Shown piece by piece: positions 8,563 through 17,211 of a stretch of 64,000 nucleotides of DNA (position 1 is the first letter of the stretch; the number at the start of each line of letters is the position of its first letter). The stretch is from Streptomyces smyrnaeus (GTDB lineage: Bacteria > Actinomycetota > Actinomycetes > Streptomycetales > Streptomycetaceae). Location of the stretch: the NCBI RefSeq assembly GCF_017676345.1, contig NZ_JAFFZM010000004.1:186001-250000 (forward strand). The letters run 5' to 3'. The position numbers and the translations under genes were made by a program. Below the pieces are notes generated by a model that saw only the letters and a list, made by a program, of their open reading frames with translations, was not told where the DNA came from and made no database searches.

Positions 8563-8626
8563 CTTCGTACTTCGTACTTCGCGGCTTGGTGTTCCGTACT
8601 CCGCGCTTCGCGCTTCGCTGCGCTTG
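8563..8626. repeat. Degenerate short tandem repeat upstream of the AhpD-like gene
   Basis: Units related to TTCGTAC and GCGCTTC recur here: CGTACTTCGTACTTCGCGG at the left end and GCGCTTCGCGCTTCGCTGCG at the right. The repeat lies just upstream of the AhpD-like start on the minus strand and inflates the open frame there. It is low-complexity sequence with no sign of being a CRISPR array. Confidence 0.5.
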
Positions 8627-8726
8627 CACCCCTATGACGGATCGAAGCCGAGGGATGTGACCGATCTACGAGAGGCACTTCGGCAGCCTCGCGTGGCGGC
8701 GTGGCCACGGGGCGTCAACAGGGGGT

Positions 8727-9590
8727 GTGACCAGGGGCATCAGCGTCATCAGTCCGCCGTCGGGTGCGCAGCGGTGGGACAATGCAGAGGTGGAACTGCG
8801 TCAGGCATGTCGCGCGGCAGGCATCGGCACGGTCGCCGCCAGCGAGCACACCGGTCGGCCTCGACTGCACCGGGCCCTCCCGGCTCTGTCGGCGCGCCTG
8901 GTCGTCAGCCTCGGAACACCCATGGACATCCGGTACGGCGGGCATGCCCGGACCATGCAGGCCGTGGTTGCCGGACTGATGCGCCCTGGCGTGGCAACGC
9001 CGTCCCTCACCCTGCGGCCGCACCAGCCGATCGTCTACGTCGACCTGTCGCCCATGGCGGCGCAACGTCTGGTGGGAGTACCGCTCAGTGAGGTGGACGC
9101 GGGTGGTACCGGTGCCGATGTGCTCCTGCCGTGGGTGAGCCGGTTGTGCGAGGAGCTCGCGGACCAGCCGGCCGACCAACGGGAATCGCTCCTGCGGATT
9201 CGCCTCCTTGAGCGTCTTGAGGAAGCCGCCCGGCTGGACGTGTCCCGAGACGCCTTCGAGGCGCTGAAGATCATCGGTCTCAGCAGGGGACAGATGTCCG
9301 TCGAGGAGCTGGCCCGCCGGGTGCATCTGAGCCCACGACGACTGCGGCATGTGATGCGCAGCGCGCTCGGGGTCGGCCCGAAGTTCGCCTCGCGCGTCGC
9401 GCGGCTGTCGGCTGCTGTCTCTCGGGCCGGTCAGGGGGCCGACTCCTGGGCCCGGATCGCGGCCGAGAGCGCCTACCACGACCAGAGTCATCTCGTGCGG
9501 GACTTCCACGACCTGATGCAGACGACGCCGACCGCCTGGCTCGCGGAGGAGGGCCGAAATCTACAAGGCCGGCGACACCCTTCCCCGTGA
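8727..9590 (+). CDS. AraC-like transcriptional regulator
   Basis: This 287-residue regulator has a C-terminal AraC-type DNA-binding domain. The first helix-turn-helix is MSVEELARRVHLSPRRLRHV; the second lies around SYHDQSHLVRDFHDLMQTTP, written here as AESAYHDQSHLVRDF, matching the AraC signature. The N-terminal two thirds resemble the DUF6597-type cap of such regulators and contain no obvious ligand motif. The start is a GTG. It is followed 10 bp later by a VOC gene, which may be its target or partner. Effector unknown. Confidence 0.85.
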   Translation: MTRGISVISPPSGAQRWDNAEVELRQACRAAGIGTVAASEHTGRPRLHRALPALSARLVVSLGTPMDIRYGGHARTMQAVVAGLMRPGVATPSLTLRPHQPIVYVDLSPMAAQRLVGVPLSEVDAGGTGADVLLPWVSRLCEELADQPADQRESLLRIRLLERLEEAARLDVSRDAFEALKIIGLSRGQMSVEELARRVHLSPRRLRHVMRSALGVGPKFASRVARLSAAVSRAGQGADSWARIAAESAYHDQSHLVRDFHDLMQTTPTAWLAEEGRNLQGRRHPSP

Positions 9591-9600
9591 TGGTGGAGCC

Positions 9601-10008
9601 ATGATCAGTGAACTCCACCCCAAGCTGCTCGTATCCGACGCCGACGCGGCAATCGACTTCTACGCAAAGACGCTGGGAGCGACGCCGACCATCCGAGTGG
9701 CCGATGACCACGGTGTCGTCAACCACGCCGAACTCACCCTGGGCTCCGCGGTCCTGGCGCTGGCGCAGAGCGTCGAGGAATGGGGGTGGCACGATCCCGC
9801 GTCGCTGGGAGGCTCACCCGTCCTCGTGATGGCCAACGTGTCGGACCCGGATGCGACAGCAGATCGCATGGTGCAGCTGGGGGGCGAGCTCGTGATCCCG
9901 GTCGAGGACCGCCCGTACGGCAAGCGGCAGGGCAGGGTGAGGGACCCGTTCGGCCACCTGTGGGTGATCAGCGGTGACCTCCATGAGGGTGCAGCGCAGC
10001 CCTCATGA
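9601..10008 (+). CDS. VOC (glyoxalase/PhnB-like) superfamily protein
   Basis: This 135-residue vicinal-oxygen-chelate fold protein is of the PhnB-like group. It opens with HPKLLVSDADAAIDFYAKTL, the first beta-alpha module, and ends with the second-module signature RQGRVRDPFGHLWVIS. The protein is short enough to dimerise into the active unit. The reaction is not determinable; members include lyases, dioxygenases and antibiotic-binding proteins. It starts 10 nt after the AraC-like regulator and is probably co-transcribed with it. Confidence 0.87.
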   Translation: MISELHPKLLVSDADAAIDFYAKTLGATPTIRVADDHGVVNHAELTLGSAVLALAQSVEEWGWHDPASLGGSPVLVMANVSDPDATADRMVQLGGELVIPVEDRPYGKRQGRVRDPFGHLWVISGDLHEGAAQPS

Positions 10009-10179
10009 GGTGACGTCCACGTCCCGCCTGGCGAGCGTACTGCTGCCCGAGGAGACAGGAGGTTGTCGGCGGCAACCCCGGGTTTCAGAGCCCGTGCCCG
10101 CCGCCGCCCCTCCGGATACGGGTGCGTGGGGGTGACCCTCGCACAGAGACCATGGAAACCGAGCAACGGGCAGGTCGCC

Positions 10180-10389
10180 TCAGTCGCTGCGGACTGCGGT
10201 GTGTTCCCCACCCGACGGCCCGGGCGCATCGGGGCTGTGTGAGCGGCTGAGCCCGTACATGGCGCCGATGGCGAGCAGCAGTGAGATGACGATCAAGGCA
10301 CAACCGATGGGGTCGTGCGGGTTGTACACGTACCGGTTCGTTCCCCAGCGGCTGCGGAGGAAGACCGGCTCACGGTCCGACTTGTCCAT
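10180..10389 (-). CDS. Small single-pass membrane protein
   Basis: This 69-residue protein has a soluble N-terminus containing WGTNRYVYNPHDPIG, one predicted membrane helix (GCALIVISLLLAIGAMYGL) and a short polar tail. The NRYVYNP-type lead is seen in small conserved Streptomyces membrane proteins of unknown role. No strong ribosome-binding site is visible. The gap from 10009 to 10179 shows no other gene. Confidence 0.55.
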   Translation of the reverse strand: MDKSDREPVFLRSRWGTNRYVYNPHDPIGCALIVISLLLAIGAMYGLSRSHSPDAPGPSGGEHTAVRSD

Positions 10390-10494
10390 GGCGAGACGGT
10401 AGAAGGCGCGGGCCTCCGGGGTCCGGGTGTGCGCCCGGCAGAGTTGGCCGCTCCCACATTGCCCACTACGCCGACCCTCGACCTCGTCCAGTGG

Positions 10495-11112
10495 TCAAAG
10501 GCTGGTGAGCACGTCGTCGAGTGGGGCGGGTACGCGGTCGGGGTCGAGAGCCTCGACGAGGACGCGGCCGTAATGGATCTTGCGCCCCTTCTTCGTCCCG
10601 AAGAAGCGCCGCAGCTGCTGCTGTGAAGTGCGGTCCTGCTGTGCGGGCTGGCGCAGGAAGGTCTTCAGTGCGCGCAGGTCGCCCTCCACCCGGACGAGTT
10701 CCTCCACCCGTGTCGCTCCCAGTGCGCGGATGAGCTCGTCCTCCAGATCCGCCGCGCAGACGAAGAACCCGGGATGTGGCGCACCGGCCCGCTCCAAGGC
10801 GCGGGCGTAGTAACGCCGTTCCGCCTCGTCGCACAGTCCGGTGAGACGGAGGCCCAGGCCGGGCGGTCCGAGGAGGTGGGCGAAGCGGCCGACGCTCATG
10901 GCACCGCCCATCGACAGGACGCAGACTCTTTCATCGGCCAGGTTCCGGCCGCGTCGCGCGGCAAGCGCGCTGACCGCTGCGGCGTCGCTGGGCCCTTCGA
11001 GCAGGACAACTGCGCGGACGGACAAGCGCGCGGCCAGCTCCCGCGCTGAGTCGCCGGTGCCTCCGGCCGCCCACGAGGTGACCGCTTCCCGGAACGACTC
11101 CATGTCAGCCAT
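10495..11112 (-). CDS. Stand-alone TOPRIM-domain protein (OLD-nuclease-like)
   Basis: This 205-residue protein is a TOPRIM domain with little else. AVVLLEGPSDAAAVSALAAR gives the first acidic motif (EGxSD), and LTGLCDEAERRYYARAL the second, DxD-like motif, written here as CDEAE. A third segment, GFFVCAADLEDELIRALG, resembles the C-terminal portion of TOPRIM domains in OLD-family endonucleases. The ABC ATPase domain of full-length OLD proteins is absent and no ATPase is next door. It could act as a small nuclease or nucleic-acid-binding protein; activity is not proven. Confidence 0.78.
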   Translation of the reverse strand: MADMESFREAVTSWAAGGTGDSARELAARLSVRAVVLLEGPSDAAAVSALAARRGRNLADERVCVLSMGGAMSVGRFAHLLGPPGLGLRLTGLCDEAERRYYARALERAGAPHPGFFVCAADLEDELIRALGATRVEELVRVEGDLRALKTFLRQPAQQDRTSQQQLRRFFGTKKGRKIHYGRVLVEALDPDRVPAPLDDVLTSL

Positions 11113-11348
11113 GGGACGAGTCTCCGCTTTTTTCCGGCCACCCCGGTAGTGAATTTCCGGCGCGTGGCGCCCGTGGCAGGTGGGGGGCCGTTGCTGTTGG
11201 CCGCCGAGAGGACGCCGAGGGCGCCGCTTGCGACCACGTCGTCAACCGCGCCGGGGTCGGGCGCCGGTGGAGGAGAGGGGGTTCGCGGGCGGTGCTGAAT
11301 CGGACGCCGCCATCAGCACTCACACCCCCCCATGTGACGCCTGCCGTG

Positions 11349-11843
11349 TCAGGCGTTGGCCTTGTCCACGCCCCCGCAGCGGTCGCCGTCCGCGCCGTTG
11401 TCCCGGCAGGCGAGGATCTGGACCTTTCGGCCTTCCTTCAAGTCGAAGTCCTTCCACCGGACGTCGGTGTTGCCCTCGTCCGGGCCGGAGTCGTAGTTGT
11501 GCCACTTGGACCACTCACCGCCGTAGCACCAGCGGATACTCCCGATGGTCCGGTTGCCGTCCGACAGGGAGTCCTGGACCTTGAGTCTGTCGCCGTACTC
11601 GTACCAGGTGGCTGATCCGGGGTGAACGGAGGCCTGGGCGTAGGCGGTCCAGGAGTCGCCGTTGTTGATGTTGCCGACGAAACAGTCCATGCTCCCGCTC
11701 CGGGCTTCGGCGTGGGCCTTCGCCTCGGTCAGGGTCATCGAGCCGGTGTCGGCGGAAGCGGACGGCACGGTGAAGCCGAGAGCCCCGGCGGCGACGAGGG
11801 CTGCGGCAGCGGCGGCGGTGCGTGCGAGGTGCGGTGTCCGCAC
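11349..11843 (-). CDS. Secreted protein of unknown function
   Basis: This 164-residue protein begins at a GTG. It has a clear Sec-type signal peptide: Arg near the N-terminus, then an Ala-rich hydrophobic core ending in SASA before DTGS. The mature part has four cysteines and many Trp/Tyr residues (SATWYEYGDRLK, SIRWCYGGEWSKWHNY), suggesting a small disulfide-stabilised extracellular domain. No family is recognised. A hairpin, ACGCCTG (11337-11343) with CAGGCGT (11350-11356), spans its stop codon and may end the transcript. Confidence 0.72.
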   Translation of the reverse strand: MRTPHLARTAAAAAALVAAGALGFTVPSASADTGSMTLTEAKAHAEARSGSMDCFVGNINNGDSWTAYAQASVHPGSATWYEYGDRLKVQDSLSDGNRTIGSIRWCYGGEWSKWHNYDSGPDEGNTDVRWKDFDLKEGRKVQILACRDNGADGDRCGGVDKANA

Positions 11844-11883
11844 AGTGAGCCTCCCGGTTGCTGACGGTCATGACCACGGCAGG

Positions 11884-12696
11884 CTAGGTAGTGCCTGGTC
11901 GGCGCCGGTAGGTGTTCCGGGCAGGGCCGAAAGACCTGGGCGGCCCCGTTGCGACGACGGTTTCAATGGGCGACGATCCCCGCAGGACGGGGCCCTGCCG
12001 TGCGGCCGGTTCGGGCGCGGTGTGTGGACGCAGGACCATGAGCGAGCCTTCCAAGGTCGCCACCATGGCGAAGGGGAACCGGTCGAGCTCGAGGCAGAGC
12101 GCAACGTCATCGGGATGGACTCCTTGACGCACTCCCTCCGCCAGTTCGCCGGCGGCGCGTGACTCGGCAGCGCGGCGGAGGAACTCAGCAGCATCGGTTC
12201 CGGCATCAGCGGCCCTCCGAGCGATGTATTGGGCACACGCCAGATCTTCATCGGCCTGACCGTCCTCGCCAGTGACCACGAACGTGACGCTCTCACTCTT
12301 GCGTGCCCGCAACAGTTGAGCCGTTGCCTCCGCCACCACGAAGCCGGCGCACAGCAGCAGTGATGCTTCCTTGACCGCAAGGGCGCCGACCGTCCCTGCC
12401 GTGGTCTTCTGCACTACGGTCCGCCCGCCGAGGTCGACGGACCGCAGCAGGCCAGGCGAGTTGACGGTGTCGAACCCGGGTACCGACGGACCGTCCTTGA
12501 CCGCCACCCAATCCGGGTGGCGGTCCTTGAGCGCCAGGGCTTCGTCCAGCGACTCAGCAAGAACGATCTTTTCCGCCCCCTGGGCGAACGCCCAGGCAGC
12601 CACCGTGAAGGCACGCATGACATCGACCACGACCGCCACGGAGGGGGCCTCGACCAGATCGGCGATGCCGAGAAACCGAGTATCCATGTCGATCAC
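11884..12696 (-). CDS. comB: 2-phosphosulfolactate phosphatase family protein (ComB-like)
   Basis: This 270-residue protein is related to ComB, the magnesium-dependent phosphatase that converts 2-phosphosulfolactate to sulfolactate in coenzyme M synthesis. The family hallmarks are [20 protein letters not shown] near the N-terminus, and the central [12 protein letters not shown] and TTAGTVGAL motifs. Actinobacteria do not make coenzyme M, so the true substrate here is probably another phosphoester. The start is GTG 12696 or ATG 12687; neither has a strong ribosome-binding site. Neighbours give no pathway clue. Confidence 0.8.
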   Translation of the reverse strand: MIDMDTRFLGIADLVEAPSVAVVVDVMRAFTVAAWAFAQGAEKIVLAESLDEALALKDRHPDWVAVKDGPSVPGFDTVNSPGLLRSVDLGGRTVVQKTTAGTVGALAVKEASLLLCAGFVVAEATAQLLRARKSESVTFVVTGEDGQADEDLACAQYIARRAADAGTDAAEFLRRAAESRAAGELAEGVRQGVHPDDVALCLELDRFPFAMVATLEGSLMVLRPHTAPEPAARQGPVLRGSSPIETVVATGPPRSFGPARNTYRRRPGTT

Positions 12697-12783
12697 GATC
12701 GCTCATGCCCGACCCGAAGCCCCCGGAAAGTGGTACGCGTCACATCGCGGGTGGGGCCATCGTCCCGCCCCCGTCCCGTCAGG

Positions 12784-13527
12784 TCAGGTCGGCGAGTCGG
12801 AGACGGTCGGGGCGGACTCCGTTTTGGCAACTGCGGTCATCAGTTGCTCCTGCACCGCTTTGGGAAGTGGGTCCCCGTGAACGGTGCGTACGAGGTCGCT
12901 GGCCAGTTGGCGCAGTTTGATGTTGGTGTTCTGGGAGGTCGCGACGAGCACGTCCCAGGCCGTCTCGGGGCTCAGGTGGAAGGTGGCCATGAGGATGCCG
13001 CGGGCCAGATCGATGGTCGGCCGGGTCTGCATGGCCCGTCGCAGATGAAGCACCTCGGTTCGCAGTTCTTGCTCGGTGTCCTGGTGCGACCCGTGGGTGT
13101 CGGCCGCATCCGCGGCTTCCTGGTCCAGTTGAACGAACAATTCCCGGGCTCCTGTGAGGTCGAGCAGCCGCTCGACTTGTGGACTGCTGGCGCGAAGCGT
13201 GACCGTCTTTCCCTGTGCGAGTGCCTGCCGGCGCAGGTCGAGCAGGACGTTGAATCCCGCACGGTCGCAGAATTCGACTCCGGTCAGATCCAGGTCGATG
13301 CCGTTGCCCGACCGGCGGAGGGCCTGGGACAGGTCAGGCAGGAGACGCTGCCCCTGGAGGTCGAGGTCCCCCCGCAGGCTCACGCGTATCCGGTCGCGGT
13401 CCGGCACCGTGCCGATGGTCGCCAGGCATGGCGGGGGCGACTCCGGGATGTCGCCGCCGCCGCTCTGCGAGTTCTCAGCAGTGGCCGGCGCGGTGAGAGG
13501 CTGCGCGGAGAGCGCAGGTTCCGACAT
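12784..13527 (-). CDS. STAS-ANTAR domain protein (anti-sigma antagonist-like / antiterminator)
   Basis: This 247-residue two-domain regulator has a STAS domain at residues ~45-135, with DLDLTGVEFCDRAGFNVLLD matching the anti-anti-sigma phosphorylation region; the residue after D-R is Ala rather than Ser/Thr. An ANTAR RNA-binding domain follows at residues ~160-220 (QTRPTIDLARGILMATFHLS, ending in LRQLASDLV). ANTAR proteins bind tandem hairpins and prevent termination. Combined STAS-ANTAR architecture is common in Streptomyces. The gene is divergent from a small winged-helix regulator at 13658. Confidence 0.88.
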   Translation of the reverse strand: MSEPALSAQPLTAPATAENSQSGGGDIPESPPPCLATIGTVPDRDRIRVSLRGDLDLQGQRLLPDLSQALRRSGNGIDLDLTGVEFCDRAGFNVLLDLRRQALAQGKTVTLRASSPQVERLLDLTGARELFVQLDQEAADAADTHGSHQDTEQELRTEVLHLRRAMQTRPTIDLARGILMATFHLSPETAWDVLVATSQNTNIKLRQLASDLVRTVHGDPLPKAVQEQLMTAVAKTESAPTVSDSPT

Positions 13528-13621
13528 GGGCTTCTCTCCCCTTCCGCGGAGCCCGTCTCGGTCTCAGGGCCGCTTGCCCGACCCGCACGCGCCGATCATA
13601 CGTGAACTTTAGTACCGGTTT

Positions 13622-13651
13622 TTGAGTGCGTGAATCTTGGGTCGGTAGAAT
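13622..13651 (+). promoter_or_regulatory. Sigma-70-type promoter predicting a leaderless mRNA
   Basis: TTGAGT at 13622-13627 and TAGAAT at 13646-13651 are separated by 18 bp, close to the housekeeping consensus. Transcription would begin about 7 nt downstream of the -10 box, at or next to the A of ATG 13658. The winged-helix regulator mRNA would then be essentially leaderless. Confidence 0.6.
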
Positions 13652-13657
13652 CGGCCC

Positions 13658-14008
13658 ATGGATGGAGTGCCCGAGCCACACACCGGATGGACGTTTCTGA
13701 CCAACCACGCACGGGTGCTGGCAGCTATCGCTGACAACCACAACGCCCGCATCCGTGACATCGCCGTGCACTGCCGGCTGACCGAGCGTGCTGTACAGAA
13801 GATCATTTCCGACCTGGAGCGGGACGGTTACCTCTCCCACACCCGTGAAGGGCGCACGAACACGTACCGGATCGACCCCAGCAAGGTGCTGCGTCACCCT
13901 GCCGAAGCCGGCCTTACGGTGGCCTCGCTGCTGTCCTGGCTCGTGCGGGACGAGGCCGACCGCCAGACGGCCACCCACGATCGAAGTCGCCCCCACGCCA
14001 CTGCCTGA
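13658..14008 (+). CDS. Small winged-helix (MarR/ArsR-like) transcriptional regulator
   Basis: This 116-residue protein is almost entirely a winged helix-turn-helix. NHARVLAAIADNHNARIRDI is followed by the recognition helix in LTERAVQKIISDLERDGYL and the wing HTREGRTNTYRID. No ligand domain is present. There is no ribosome-binding site, but a promoter at 13622-13651 puts the transcription start at the ATG, indicating leaderless translation. It is divergent from the STAS-ANTAR gene. Confidence 0.85.
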   Translation: MDGVPEPHTGWTFLTNHARVLAAIADNHNARIRDIAVHCRLTERAVQKIISDLERDGYLSHTREGRTNTYRIDPSKVLRHPAEAGLTVASLLSWLVRDEADRQTATHDRSRPHATA

Positions 14009-14247
14009 CGTCCGATCACTTCGATCGGAGACGGGCTCGGCGCCGCCGCAAGCTGGTGAGGTGCCCCTTGTCGGCGCCGTGCGGCGGCGGCGCTCGCTGA
14101 GGTCCCGGGCGCGTGCAGGCGCCCGCTGGACGAAGCCGAGTCAGGGCCGAGGAGCCAGGGCGGACGGGTCGGGGCGGACAGGGCGGTGCCCCGGCTCCGC
14201 CGGTGCCGCGAGAGGGTACCGTTTGCCTCGTCTGCCAGACTCTTCAG

Positions 14248-14709
14248 GTGATCGTCAGACTTGCGCGGGAGCAGGACCTGACCGGCTTCCTCGACCTGGC
14301 AGCCCAGGTCGAGCACTGGTTCGGTCCGATGGTTGCGGATCCTGAGTTCCACGGTGCCGTGGCCCAGCACATACGCCGGTCCACGGCGCTCGTCGCCGTT
14401 GCGGGGCCGACGCTCCTCGGTGGCCTGCTGTTCGGCGCACAGGCCCCGACTTACCACGTCCACTGGCTCGTCGTCTCGGAGCAGGCGCGGGGCAAGGGCG
14501 CCGGTCGTGCGCTGATGGCGGACGCGGTGCGCCGGTTCGTGCAGGGGCCGGGCAGCATCGAGGTGGTCACCTTCGGGGCGGACCACCCGGGAGCAGTTGC
14601 CAGTGGGGCACGCGTCTTCTACGAAAGCCTCGGCTTCACCGCGGCTGAGGCCACCGATCCCGGCCCGGAAGGCGGTTCGCGACAGATCTACCGCCGGGCC
14701 GTCACCTGA
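14248..14709 (+). CDS. GNAT family N-acetyltransferase
   Basis: This 153-residue protein has the Gcn5-related acetyltransferase fold. Motif A is HVHWLVVSEQARGKGAGRAL, with the acetyl-CoA pyrophosphate loop QARGKGAGRAL. Motif B is in ASGARVFYESLGFTAAE. The GTG at 14248 gives a normal length; an open frame extends upstream through Arg/Pro-rich sequence with no homology. Acceptor substrate unknown. Confidence 0.87.
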   Translation: MIVRLAREQDLTGFLDLAAQVEHWFGPMVADPEFHGAVAQHIRRSTALVAVAGPTLLGGLLFGAQAPTYHVHWLVVSEQARGKGAGRALMADAVRRFVQGPGSIEVVTFGADHPGAVASGARVFYESLGFTAAEATDPGPEGGSRQIYRRAVT

Positions 14710-14784
14710 CGCCTGCGCCACCACCGCGCCTGGCACGACTTCCGGTTCCCCGACGCGCCCTGGCCCGTGCCGAGGGGAGCGTGA

Positions 14785-15906
14785 TCAGGTTCGGGTGGCC
14801 CTGCCGCACCCCTGGCCCTCGGCTTCCCGTATCCGCTCGTCGATCGGCCGGCTCCGGTCGTAAGGATCGACCGCCGGGCCGCTTCCGTTGCCGGACGCCT
14901 GCTCGTGGCCGAACCTCGGATTGAGATAGCCGTTGAAGATGTCGCAGCCGCCGTTGGTGGTGTCCAGCTTGTACGAGACGACCGAGAAGGTCCCCGGCCG
15001 GGTGACCACCTTGTCAGGGTCGTCCCAGCTCATGACCGTTTCCCGCCGCACGATCGTCCGCGCGACCTCGTCGCTTCCCGCCTCGGCCGGAATGACCGGG
15101 TAGACGTAGGTGACGTCCGCGGTGACCTCAAGGGCCCCACGCTCGCCGACCTCGTAGGTGACCCGGCCGCGTGTCTTCACCACGTCTCCGGCGAGCTTCA
15201 CCTTCGCCGGGTCGAAGCGACTGAACAGCAGGAGTGGGTTGTTCTTCCGGCTCGGATCGCGGAACCCGGTCTTCAACAGCTTTTGCACATCCTGCTGACG
15301 CGGGTTGATCAGCGCGATCGCCTTCTCGGGGCGCTTTCCGCGCAGTACAGCCGCGTCCAGGCTGGACGCGGACAAGAAGTCGCGGGTCCGGTTCAGCGCT
15401 TGATCGACCTGCGCTTTGTTCATCCACCCGGTGGCCCGTGCCTCCGGAAAGCGGATGCCGGCCAGGCCGTCGTCCCACTTGTGCGCGGGCGATCCCCTGA
15501 ACGGCTCTTCCAGCGTGGGTCGCTGTGCGTTCACTGCGTACGGTGCGGCCGATTCCTCGGCGTTCGGCGGTTGTTCGTCCTCGGCACCAGGGAACCACCC
15601 GACCACCCCAGCCGGATTCAGCGCCAGCACCAGCAGCACGAGCGCGACCAGGAGCCCTGTCCCGTACCAGATCTTCTTCCCCCGGCGACCGCTCCGTGCC
15701 TGCTTGCCCCGGGGGCCGCCGCCGAGCTCGTACGTTCGCCAGCCGGTCGGGCGGTCAGGCTCCTCGCGCAGCCTCCTGGCCACCATCCGCGCCCGGGCCG
15801 AGGGCTCTTTGGGAGCCTCCTTCGCCCCGGATTCGGACTCTCGGAGGAACCGCTCCAATTCCTCGTCCGATATGGAGGCCCCGTCCTCTTCCCCACCCTT
15901 GCTCAC
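14785..15906 (-). CDS. Single-pass membrane protein of unknown function
   Basis: This 373-residue protein has an acidic then Arg-rich cytoplasmic N-terminus containing SDEELERFLRE. One membrane helix lies near residues 80-98 (YGTGLLVALVLLVLALNPAG), followed by a large extracytoplasmic domain of about 270 residues with a beta-rich middle (TYEVGERGALEVTADVTYVY). GTG 15906 is preceded by GGGGAG and is preferred over upstream in-frame codons. The family occurs in Streptomyces but its function is unknown. Two cysteines near the C-terminus may pair. Confidence 0.75.
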   Translation of the reverse strand: MSKGGEEDGASISDEELERFLRESESGAKEAPKEPSARARMVARRLREEPDRPTGWRTYELGGGPRGKQARSGRRGKKIWYGTGLLVALVLLVLALNPAGVVGWFPGAEDEQPPNAEESAAPYAVNAQRPTLEEPFRGSPAHKWDDGLAGIRFPEARATGWMNKAQVDQALNRTRDFLSASSLDAAVLRGKRPEKAIALINPRQQDVQKLLKTGFRDPSRKNNPLLLFSRFDPAKVKLAGDVVKTRGRVTYEVGERGALEVTADVTYVYPVIPAEAGSDEVARTIVRRETVMSWDDPDKVVTRPGTFSVVSYKLDTTNGGCDIFNGYLNPRFGHEQASGNGSGPAVDPYDRSRPIDERIREAEGQGCGRATRT

Positions 15907-16042
15907 GCTGTTCTCCCCGCCCCTCTCCGCGCCTCGGTCCCACTGCCGGGCATCGCGCGGATGATCGTACAACCCCGGTCCGCCGCGAGCGCCTGGCGGC
16001 GGTCGAGGAGTTGGCGACGGCTGGAGGGGCCGGAGCCCGAGT

Positions 16043-16140
16043 TCACGCGTAGGCGTCCTCGACGGCGACTCGGCGCACTGTGCGCAGCGTCGACCGGAGA
16101 GTGTCCAGATCGGTCGAGCCCAGGGCGAGGCGGATCGCCT
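16043..16140 (-). pseudogene. C-terminal remnant of a MocR-type (GntR/aminotransferase) gene
   Basis: Read on the minus strand, about 32 codons ending at TGA (16043-16045) encode PQAIRLALGSTDLDTLRSTL and then RTVRRVAVEDAYA. This resembles the extreme C-terminus of PLP-dependent MocR regulators, where an IRLALG-type strand is followed by a final helix. Coding similarity ends abruptly at about 16140, exactly where a DJ-1/PfpI tail begins on the other strand. MocR genes usually lie divergent from their targets, so a deletion taking out both 5' halves and the shared promoter would give this arrangement. Confidence 0.5.
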
Positions 16141-16409
16141 GTGGTGTGTGCGACGCGGTGGTGAACGTCGCCGCCGGCGTCGAGGTGCTCGACCAGCCCT
16201 TCTACGCCAAGGACACCATCGCCACCGCCGGTGGCTGCCTGGCCTCGCACTACCTCGCCGCCTGGATCATCGCCCGCCTTGCGGGCCACGACGCCGCCGA
16301 AGGCGCGCTGCACTATGTCGCCCCGGTCGGTGAGAAGGGGGAATACGTCGAGCGCGCCTGGCGGAACATCACCCCCTACCTGCACGGTCCCGCACCGGCG
16401 CTCGTCTGA
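16140..16409 (+). pseudogene. C-terminal remnant of a DJ-1/PfpI family gene
   Basis: The C-terminal ~85 residues of a DJ-1/PfpI-like protein are present, with QPFYAKDTIATAGGCLASHY and HYVAPVGEKGEYVERAW. The N-terminal half, including the nucleophile-elbow cysteine region, is missing. A GTG at 16080 keeps the frame open upstream, but that stretch encodes the antisense of the MocR remnant rather than a DJ-1 domain. The gene is therefore broken at about 16140. Confidence 0.65.
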
Positions 16410-16536
16410 CCGACCAGCCGCAGGCGACGGGTCGGTCAGGAGACCGCGACCTCCGCGACGACATGCGGACGGCGCGGAAAGGCCCTCGGCGAGCAGCGCT
16501 CGGCTCCGGCCGGTGGAAAGCCGCAACCATCAGCGG

Positions 16537-17052
16537 TCAGCGGCACCGGCCGCACAAGTACCCGCGCCGCAAAGCGGACCGGGACCTGACCGAAGCCGGC
16601 GCAGGCGCCCACCGGCCCCGCCGCGTCCGGCGCGCCCGGCGTGGCGGGGGACCGTAAGGCGACTGCCAGGCCGGCCGCTCGGTTCGACCCGGTCCGCCCA
16701 CGTCGCGGCGCGGCAGGACCGGGTCGTGGAGCCGTTCACCGGCCACGCCGAGGCCGTTGTCGTTCTCGTGGAGCGGACACCGGAGATCGCCTTGTACGGA
16801 CCGCACGTGCAGCGGTCCCGGGACAGCGGGCTCGGCGGTCTCCCGGCCTTCGGCGCCCAGCGCGAGGAGCCAGGCGCCGAGGAGCTGGTGGTCCCCCGTG
16901 ACGCGGGACTCTCCGTCCGCCCGGAAACGTCCGGAGGCGCACCCGTGGCAACGGCGGGCAACGATCGGCAGGCAGGTGGGTACGACTACCCAGTTCTTGG
17001 ACACAGAAATACACCGGTTCCAGTGAGAAGATCGCAGCAGAAAGGAGCGCAT
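16537..17052 (-). pseudogene. Degenerate DUF1062-like gene
   Basis: On the minus strand, NWVVVPTCLPIVARRCHGCA, then GDHQLLGAWLLALG and HVRSVQGDLRCPLHENDNGL follow the order of motifs in DUF1062 proteins (WxxxPTxLPxVxRxCxxC, then DxWLL, then VRS-LHxND). The second cysteine pair expected in ALxxxCGETA is gone (ALGAEGRETA), and the C-terminal part is Pro/Arg-rich and unrelated. The frame has no internal stop, so this is either a strongly diverged copy or, more likely, a decayed gene with compensating indels. Confidence 0.5.
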
Positions 17053-17211
17053 CGCACAGACGCGACACGCGACGAATCAGCGCTCGGGAGATCTCACTTG
17101 GTGTACAACGGCACATCCTTGGCAGAGGGACTGCGGGCCGGAGCACGGTAACGGCACAGGGGAGTTCGGTTCCACTGCTTTTCGGCTCCCCCGACCGTGC
17201 GAGGTTGGGAC

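Noticed and set aside
8563..8626. Short repeats resembling an array
   Set aside because: Units are 7 bp or less, degenerate and without spacers; not a CRISPR array.
11884..12696. Coenzyme M biosynthesis from the ComB-like gene
   Set aside because: No ComA, ComC or related genes are present and actinobacteria do not make coenzyme M; only family membership is claimed.
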